Origin: Candidatus Omnitrophica bacterium 4484_49
Lineage (GTDB): Bacteria; Omnitrophota; Gorgyraeia; Kaelpiales; Kaelpiaceae
Assembly: GCA_002085265.1 (NCBI GenBank)
Contig: NATI01000051.1
Location: forward strand, 1 to 13,536
Length of the DNA stretch: 13,536 nt
Direction of reading: 5' to 3'
The position numbers and the translations under genes were made by a program. Positions 9,201 to 13,536 of the stretch are shown here, in pieces. The notes beneath the pieces were generated by a model. It saw only the letters and a list, made by a program, of their open reading frames with translations, searched no databases and was not told the origin of the DNA. The first letter of the stretch is position 1, and every line of letters starts with the position of its first letter.

Positions 9201-10090
9201 ATCTCAATCTTTATCCTGGTAATTCTTTAATTTTAGAATGGTCCCGGGGTTGTATAGGAAAATGCGCTTTTTGTATAAATTATAAATTCGTCAAAGGATA
9301 TAGATACAGAACTGCAGAACATATTTTTGAAGAATTGAGATACCATGTAGAAGTTAATCACATCAGGCGGTTTACGATATGTGACCCCATTATAAATGGT
9401 AATCCTAAAGTATTGAGTAAGCTCGGGTGCCATAAATTGCAAATAGGGGTTGAAAGTGGTTCTCCCGAGGTATTGAGAAAAATGAGAAAACTCTATACCC
9501 CTGAAATTGCAGAGAATTTTCTTCGAAAAGCTCATCGGGCTGGGATGGAAACTGAAATATTTATTATGATTGGTTTCCCGGGAGAGGGAGAAAAGGAATT
9601 TCAGGAAACTGTAGAATTTGTAAAAAGAAACAGCGATTATATAGATACAATTAAGTCCATAAACACCCTTCATCTCATTGCTGGTGCTGATGTCTATGAG
9701 CATAGAGAGAAATTTGGGATTAAACCATTACCTCCCGAAAACTGGCATTATCTCTGGGAGACAGAAGATGGAAATAATTACGAAATAAGACGGAGAAGAG
9801 GAGAGTATCTTCTGGAAGTTGCTCGTAAACTTGGTATTAAAGTCATGGAAACCAATCTTCATGAAGGGAAACACCTTGGTCAGCAGGAAATTAACTATCA
9901 GAGATTAAAATTGCTGGTGAATAATCTCCAGGATTTACCTCAAAGAAAAAAACTCAGTCCAATTTTGCCTCGAAAAAGATGGATTAAATTTCCATATTTG
10001 GTATTAATTTTAATGTTGACTATGATTGCTGAAGTTTATCTCTGGATATTAAAGAAACTGAGAAGAATGATAATATTTCCCGGAAGTTGA
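6269..10090 (+). CDS. Triple radical SAM fusion: one SPASM module and two cobalamin-binding-type modules, C-terminal membrane segment
   Basis: 1273 residues from ATG 6269, seven bases after the previous stop. Module 1 (1-~290) has the cluster C15-x3-C19-x2-C22 (SGCNASCKFCPY), MNEPLLD in place of GGEP, and a SPASM domain (C214, C234, C235, MVLGNV, C280, C283, C285). Module 2 (~295-765) opens with ILLILPPPWG, a cobalamin-binding-type fold without DxHxxG, then C522-x3-C526-x2-C529 (SRGCIGKCKFC), YGVESGA and FIVGYPGE. Module 3 (~772-1225) repeats this: IVLVTTPPWG, then C995-x3-C999-x2-C1002 (SRGCIGKCAFC), IGVESGS and IMIGFPGE. Between NGNP (from residue 1045) and IGVESG, module 3 is about 34 residues shorter than module 2, so part of its barrel is missing. 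Residues ~1241-1259 are hydrophobic and followed by basic residues, consistent with a membrane anchor. Modules 2 and 3 look like an internal duplication. Reaction and substrate are unknown. Confidence 0.93.
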   Translation: MRFPNYIMIQTVSGCNASCKFCPYPYIREHIPFCKMDNNTFRKIIDECSHHKNIKVIMPYLMNEPLLDRNLPEKIGYIKAKVPWAKVHILTNGSLLDKEFALSLIKSGIDWIGFSFHGIYPHTIEEVMGVDYQVTLNNILNFIETAKMSRKDVSEYIMITFLQHSGLSSTEKEDTFKFWKERGITRISFYNSPISRAGNVPVLPGVRNEKIYGCNSIWTEEMIHILADGSVVLCCMDWKKEMVLGNVEKSSIEEIWNSELFRDTWKQIRGENPPSRNLICLRCECAKTQPDTLENKILLILPPPWGYETPPVGLGVISEVLEEKGYEVEVLDLNILLYSRVTSEHKYYWRMDQSLHWKEPDFLNSLRMKYPYIFRELEERLKQDRSKVVGFSIPTNCMYPMVKWAVDILKSQYPQRFIIVGGASVSIEEQREELLADTKDKIDVVVIGEGESAIINLVENIFKNKSINDIPNVLILRDGNEILSKTDSIFRLDDFPFPKFKKFPLHLYSVQESLAVEWSRGCIGKCKFCDFRVVTNFYKKKSPDRIVEELEYYVRNLNKKHFSVVDSSVNGDVKWLERICEELIRRNLKIQLTGLAIPKPDTSLRLLKKMKKAGFYRLEYGVESGADKILKAMGKYFNSQEASRVLQNTKKVGIKNVVYFIVGYPGEEEEDFRETLEFIRANKEHIDMVKSVNPLYLMAGSELYSQRKKYNINLPQDNPDVYWYIEDKNTFNLRMERVKKVQDLLKELKIPYTTEATALPEGVNRRRGGKKREADIVLVTTPPWGINNPPVGLAYLASYLRKHGYHPQVFDFNIQFYHSGKEEFQHLWHVENKNFWKDKTWFNLLKKIFQREIEESVEKILETQSPIIGFSVVDPKENLTIEFIKRIKEKDKKRKIILGGPACLTPHSREVFTNEIGDLIDYFVPGEGEETLLHIIKNNCQGKIEGTIFKEDNTWKYIPRARIDNLNQIPFPTYEDFDLNLYPGNSLILEWSRGCIGKCAFCINYKFVKGYRYRTAEHIFEELRYHVEVNHIRRFTICDPIINGNPKVLSKLGCHKLQIGVESGSPEVLRKMRKLYTPEIAENFLRKAHRAGMETEIFIMIGFPGEGEKEFQETVEFVKRNSDYIDTIKSINTLHLIAGADVYEHREKFGIKPLPPENWHYLWETEDGNNYEIRRRRGEYLLEVARKLGIKVMETNLHEGKHLGQQEINYQRLKLLVNNLQDLPQRKKLSPILPRKRWIKFPYLVLILMLTMIAEVYLWILKKLRRMIIFPGS
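7817..7845 (+). repeat. Copy 1 of a near-identical 29-base segment in duplicated radical SAM modules
   Basis: It encodes EWSRGCIGKC, the start of the radical SAM cysteine cluster in module 2 of the triple fusion. It matches 9236-9264 at 27 of 29 bases, far closer than the surrounding sequence. The two modules appear to be an intragenic duplication in which the cluster-binding core has been held nearly constant. Confidence 0.75.
9236..9264 (+). repeat. Copy 2 of the near-identical 29-base segment
   Basis: This is the counterpart of 7817-7845 in module 3 of the triple fusion, in the same reading frame. It differs at only two positions. The spacing between copies (about 1.42 kb) is one module length. 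Confidence 0.75.
10082..10086 (+). promoter_or_regulatory. Ribosome binding site for the first glycosyltransferase
   Basis: GGAAG lies six bases before ATG 10093, inside the last codons of the preceding gene. It supports ATG 10093 over the in-frame TTG at 10087, which overlaps the upstream TGA stop. Confidence 0.55.
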
Positions 10091-10092
10091 AA

Positions 10093-11274
10093 ATGAAAAT
10101 TTTTATGATTCATCCTCATGATTTATTTGATTTTTCAGAACCCTGGACAATCAGGATAAAGTCACTTGCTTCTCAGTTTAAATCTAAGGGACACGAAGTA
10201 AAAATTGCCTATTTTCCTCTGCGTGTTTCTCATGCACATCCTCCCCCAGCTCAATGGCAGGGGATTCCAGTTATAACTCTGGATAGAAGAAGGGGATTGA
10301 ATTATCTGTTTAAAAATACCTTGAAATTATATAATGAAATAAAATGGGCAGATATTATCCATTTTCAGAAATGTTTTCATTATGCTTCCATCCCTGCAAT
10401 TCTTGCTTCCTGGTTGGCTAAGAAACCACTTCATTATGATTGGGATGATTGGGAGACGAAAATTTATTTCTATGGCAAACCCGCATCACCGATAATCGGA
10501 ATTTATATGTGGATTCTGGAAAGAGCAATTCCTAAATTTGTAGATTCAGTTTCTCTTTCCAGTAAAAGACTTCTGGAATTGGCAACTAAAGAATATGGGG
10601 TAGCTAAAGATAGGACCACAATGGCACCTGTCGGTGCTGATTGTGAAAGATTCAGTCCTCAAAATTCCGGTGATGAAATCAGAAAAAAATACAGAATAGA
10701 CGGTCCTATAGTTCTTTATCTCGGTCAACTACATGGAGCTCAGTATGCGGAGTTATTTATTCAATCTGCACAAATAGTAGCCCGTTGGCATCCTAGCACT
10801 ATGTTTTTCATCGTCGGTGGAGGATACAGATTACAGGAATTGAGAGCCCTCGCTTATCGATTGGGAATGGCAGATAAAATAATATTTACTGGATTTGTTT
10901 CCCACGATGAAACCTGGAAATATATCGCTGCATCTGATGTATGTGTAGCTTGTTTTGAGAATAATGATATCACTCAATGTAAAAGCCCTTTAAAACTTGC
11001 AGAATATCTGGCAAGTGGAAAAGCGATTGTCGCCAGTAATGTAGGAGAGGTAAGAAATATGGTGGGAGGAGTAGGAATCTTGGTGGAACCAGGAAATCAT
11101 GTTGTTCTGGCAGGAGCAATTAACGAACTTCTATTCCGTCCAGATCTCAGGGCTAAAATGGGAATGATTGCCAGGAAAAGAGCTTTGGAAAAATATAACT
11201 GGACCTGGACCGCAGATAATTTACTTCAGACCTATTTCAGAGTAACGAAAGGATATGAACTTAGAAGGAAATGA
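10093..11274 (+). CDS. GT-B glycosyltransferase, GT4-like
   Basis: 393 residues from ATG 10093, two bases after the upstream stop. The N-terminal half begins MKIFMIHPHD and includes SLASQFKSKGHEVKI, the usual start of an acceptor-binding Rossmann domain, with DWDDWE at 116-121. The C-terminal half has IVLYLGQLHGAQY, FFIVGGGYRLQEL, KIIFTGFVSHDE and SPLKLAEYLASGKAIVAS (S298-P299, E304), followed by VGEVRNMVGG. These are the nucleotide-sugar-binding landmarks of family GT4. A retaining transfer from a nucleotide-activated sugar is expected from the family, in the cytoplasm or at the inner membrane face. Donor and acceptor cannot be read. Length and motifs are complete. It overlaps the next gene by 20 bases, and the two transferases may add successive sugars to a substrate handled by the radical SAM proteins (inference). 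Confidence 0.92.
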   Translation: MKIFMIHPHDLFDFSEPWTIRIKSLASQFKSKGHEVKIAYFPLRVSHAHPPPAQWQGIPVITLDRRRGLNYLFKNTLKLYNEIKWADIIHFQKCFHYASIPAILASWLAKKPLHYDWDDWETKIYFYGKPASPIIGIYMWILERAIPKFVDSVSLSSKRLLELATKEYGVAKDRTTMAPVGADCERFSPQNSGDEIRKKYRIDGPIVLYLGQLHGAQYAELFIQSAQIVARWHPSTMFFIVGGGYRLQELRALAYRLGMADKIIFTGFVSHDETWKYIAASDVCVACFENNDITQCKSPLKLAEYLASGKAIVASNVGEVRNMVGGVGILVEPGNHVVLAGAINELLFRPDLRAKMGMIARKRALEKYNWTWTADNLLQTYFRVTKGYELRRK

Positions 11275-12352
11275 ACTGGTATTTGTTACCAGGGAGAGAA
11301 AGGACCTTCCAGGAGCCCGTTATCGAGCATATAATTTTTCCAAATATTTAAATTCTCAAGGAATTAAATCTCAGGTATTTTCTTACGCAGATACCATTGG
11401 TGCTTTAAGTGGAGATCTGGAGAGATTCTTAACATTTAAAGATAAAATAGTGCTTAATATAAAAGCGATTAAACTTTTTGCAAAAATTATTAATCCAATT
11501 TTTATAATTCAAAGGTTTAATTATCATTCCCTGGCTCCTTATTTGTATTCAAAGGTAAAAAAGATTGATTATATTTTCGATCTCGATGACTGGGAGTTCC
11601 GTGAGGATATAACATATCTTTTAGGCATTTTTCCGAAATCGAAAGCGGAGTTTTTATCCAGAACTATAGCCAGAGAGGCTCGAGTCTGTTTTGCAGGGAG
11701 CAGATTTCTGGAAGATTATCTGAAAAATGTAAATCCTGAAACTTATTATCTAACACCAGGTATAGACCTCGATGTTTTTTCATCTCTTTCAGATAAAAAT
11801 GGTGAAGTTGTGAAGCTCGCCTGGTTAGGAACTATGTTCCGAAAAGAAGACTTTTACAACTTAAATCTCCTGTTTGAGATTGTTTCCAAAATGGATAGCA
11901 ACTTTCATTTGAAAATTATAGGAAGCGGAATATATATAAATGAAGTGAAGTCTCAAGCAGAAAAATTAAAAATTAAAAATATAAGCTTTACAGGCTGGGT
12001 TAGACCTGAATCTATTCCGGAATTGCTGAATGAAATTCATATAGGGGTCTATCCAATTGCAGTAAAAAACAAATTTATGATGGCTAAGTTTCCTGTTAAA
12101 GTTTTGGAATTCATGGCTAAGGGAATTCCAGTGGTGGCTACAAATTTTGGAGAGGTTGCTTCTATAATAAAAAATGGAGATGATGGTTTCCTGACAGATG
12201 ACATCCTCGGGTTTAGAGAAGCTTTATATGTACTGATAAAAAACAAGGACTTGAGAAAAAAAATAGGTATTAAAGCCAGAAAAAAGATAGAAAATGAGTA
12301 TAACCTTAAGGTTCAGGGTGAAAGGCTCTTGGGAATTTTAAAAAATGTCTGA
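11255..12352 (+). CDS. GT-B glycosyltransferase, GT4-like
   Basis: 365 residues from ATG 11255. It begins with a short acidic leader and then LVFVTRERKDLPGARYRAYN, an N-terminal Rossmann strand plus helix. DLDDWE at 109-114 parallels DWDDWE in the preceding transferase. The C-terminal domain has VKLAWLGTMFRKED, LKIIGSGIY, ISFTGWVRPESIPELL and FPVKVLEFMAKGIPVVAT (K282, E285), then FGEVASIIKNGDDGFL, as in GT4 enzymes. The two transferases share the fold but are clearly different in sequence, so they are not a recent duplication. The start is uncertain by a few codons: a strong purine-rich site sits at 11263-11270, just inside the frame. The gene overlaps both neighbours, as expected of tight translational coupling. 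Sugar donor and acceptor are unknown. Confidence 0.92.
   Translation: MNLEGNELVFVTRERKDLPGARYRAYNFSKYLNSQGIKSQVFSYADTIGALSGDLERFLTFKDKIVLNIKAIKLFAKIINPIFIIQRFNYHSLAPYLYSKVKKIDYIFDLDDWEFREDITYLLGIFPKSKAEFLSRTIAREARVCFAGSRFLEDYLKNVNPETYYLTPGIDLDVFSSLSDKNGEVVKLAWLGTMFRKEDFYNLNLLFEIVSKMDSNFHLKIIGSGIYINEVKSQAEKLKIKNISFTGWVRPESIPELLNEIHIGVYPIAVKNKFMMAKFPVKVLEFMAKGIPVVATNFGEVASIIKNGDDGFLTDDILGFREALYVLIKNKDLRKKIGIKARKKIENEYNLKVQGERLLGILKNV
11263..11270 (+). promoter_or_regulatory. Shine-Dalgarno-like AGAAGGAA near the second glycosyltransferase start
   Basis: This purine-rich site lies just downstream of ATG 11255 and five bases before an in-frame CTG at 11276. Starting at that CTG would give a product beginning at the VFVTRER strand. 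The ATG at 11255 has only AAAGGA at 11248-11253, one base away, which is too close to be ideal. Either start gives the same enzyme core. Confidence 0.3.
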
Positions 12353-13536
12353 AAAAGTAGTGCTTTTGAATTCGGTTGGGAAAGATGACAGAGGCTATTA
12401 TATAATTCATTCGCCGTCCCGCTGGTCTCAAGGAGTTAGAGATTTATCTTCCTGGTTTGCCTATTATCCTTGGGAGCTTGCCTATAGCAGTTCATTATTG
12501 AAGAAATATACCGATTATAAAGTAAAATTGCTCGATCCCTGTTTGAACCGCTGGGATAAACATCAGACTTTACAGGCAGTTCTGGAAGAGGAACCGCACT
12601 GGCTAGTGATAGAGTCTAGTACCAGGACGATAAATGAGAATCTATGGGTGGCTAAACAGGTAAAGAAAGAAATAAATACCAGGCTGATATTTGTGGGACA
12701 ACATCCCAGTGTTTATCCGGAAAAGATGCTCGCTCAGGGGATTGATTATGTCCTGTACGGAGAATATGAATACACTCTTCTGGAGTTACTTCTAAGGAGA
12801 AGTCCTGAAAATGTCCCAGGAGTTTACCCCAATCCTCCCCGGCCACTTCTTGATTTTTCTCAACTTCCCTGGCCAGAAGATGAGGATATACCTCGTATCC
12901 GTTACGGAATGCCAGGAGAACCGAGCTCAGAGTATCTGGAAATTCAAGCTTACGCCAGCCGTGGCTGTATGGGAGATTGTAAATTTTGTGTGTGTAGAAA
13001 TATATATTATCGTAAAAAGTCCTGGAGACCGAGGGATGTAAACGATGTTGTGGAGGAGATTAAATACTTAAAACATAAATATCCCGAAATGGAAGGAATT
13101 TTTTTTGACGAGGAGGCCCACAACACCAGTAAAGATTTTATCACTCAATTGAGCAGAAAAATCATAAAAGCAGGCTTTAACAATTTAAAATATGAAGCAA
13201 TGTGTGATATCAGATTTTTGGATGAGCAGATATTACAGGCAATGCGGACTGCAGGATATTATAAGATTCGATTTGGAATTGAGACAGCAGATCCTAAATG
13301 TGGAGAAAAAATAGGTAAAAAAATTGATATCCCGAGGACAATTCGCCTCTTAAGGTTCAGTAAGAAAATTGGCTTGAAAACCTACGCTACATTTATGTTC
13401 GGGTTACCAGGAGCCGATTTTAATATTGAGAGGAAGAACATCAATCTTATGGAGTTTCTGATAAAAGAAGGACTTTTAGACAATGTACAAATCTCAATTG
13501 TCACTCCTTTACCTGGCACTCCCTTTTATTACTGGG
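12345..13536 (+). CDS. Cobalamin-binding-type radical SAM protein (3' truncated by window end)
   Basis: ATG 12345 overlaps the preceding stop by eight bases. The frame stays open for 397 codons to the window edge, so the C-terminus is missing. Residues ~1-150 form a cobalamin-binding-type Rossmann domain (KVVLLNSVG, YKVKLLDPCL, HWLVIESSTRT, LIFVGQHPS, YGEYEYTLLELL) without a DxHxxG motif. The cluster is C208-x3-C212-x2-C215 (SRGCMGDCKFC), with an extra cysteine at 217. The barrel continues with FFDEEAHNTSKDF, FGIETADPK, FMFGLPGADF and VTPLPGTPFYYW. The order and the GEYEYTLLEL signature make it a paralogue of the N-terminal module of the gene at 711, so this subfamily brackets the cluster. 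By family it is a SAM- and possibly cobalamin-dependent methyltransferase or rearranging enzyme. A second fused module could lie beyond the edge. Confidence 0.92.
   Translation, partial: MSEKVVLLNSVGKDDRGYYIIHSPSRWSQGVRDLSSWFAYYPWELAYSSSLLKKYTDYKVKLLDPCLNRWDKHQTLQAVLEEEPHWLVIESSTRTINENLWVAKQVKKEINTRLIFVGQHPSVYPEKMLAQGIDYVLYGEYEYTLLELLLRRSPENVPGVYPNPPRPLLDFSQLPWPEDEDIPRIRYGMPGEPSSEYLEIQAYASRGCMGDCKFCVCRNIYYRKKSWRPRDVNDVVEEIKYLKHKYPEMEGIFFDEEAHNTSKDFITQLSRKIIKAGFNNLKYEAMCDIRFLDEQILQAMRTAGYYKIRFGIETADPKCGEKIGKKIDIPRTIRLLRFSKKIGLKTYATFMFGLPGADFNIERKNINLMEFLIKEGLLDNVQISIVTPLPGTPFYYW

Noticed and set aside
711..10090. RiPP (peptide natural product) maturation cluster, suggested by the SPASM domains
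   Set aside because: No short precursor peptide, peptidase or exporter is present. The genes are abutted with no room for one, and the other genes are glycosyltransferases.
10087..10092. TTG at 10087 as start of the first glycosyltransferase
   Set aside because: ATG 10093 has a well-placed GGAAG and gives the typical GT4 N-terminus MKIFMIHPHD.
12811..13041. Small + strand reading frame inside the last gene, and several antisense frames elsewhere (for example 1415-1765, 7381-7764, 9233-9703)
   Set aside because: They overlap well-supported radical SAM domains in other frames and show no recognisable protein features or start signals; they are shadows.

Overview
The window is AT-rich, gene-dense bacterial DNA with every gene on the + strand. 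Neighbouring genes abut or overlap by a few bases, so it reads as one long polycistronic stretch cut at both window ends. No promoter, terminator, RNA gene, insertion sequence or CRISPR array is visible. The density of oxygen-sensitive radical SAM enzymes implies an anaerobe. The very large multi-module proteins and AT-rich codon use suggest an uncultured candidate-phylum bacterium (Omnitrophota-like lineages are one possibility); the taxon is a guess.

Layout: (1) 2-709, the 3' part of a gene ending in a beta-rich domain of unknown family. (2) 711-3182, a cobalamin-binding-type radical SAM module fused to a second radical SAM module. (3) 3187-6261, half of a SPASM-like domain, a carbohydrate-binding-module-like beta-sandwich, then two complete radical SAM/SPASM modules. 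(4) 6269-10090, a 1273-residue fusion of one radical SAM/SPASM module and two cobalamin-type radical SAM modules, with a C-terminal hydrophobic segment. (5) 10093-11274 and (6) 11255-12352, two GT-B-fold (GT4-like) glycosyltransferases. (7) 12345 to the window end, a further cobalamin-type radical SAM protein, open at the edge.

In total eight radical SAM cysteine clusters are packed into about 12.8 kb, four of them behind cobalamin-binding-type domains. Genes 2 and 3 look like one ancestral gene of roughly 1850 codons. A SPASM-like domain appears to be split across a frame break at about 3159-3187, so a mutation, an assembly error or, less likely, recoding has to be considered.

How the genes work together is inference. 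Two glycosyltransferases and a sugar-binding-like domain point to synthesis and radical-based modification (for example C-methylation, epimerisation or dehydration) of a glycan or glycolipid. The substrate and chemistry cannot be read from the sequence. No flippase, polymerase, sugar-nucleotide enzyme or precursor peptide is present in the window.
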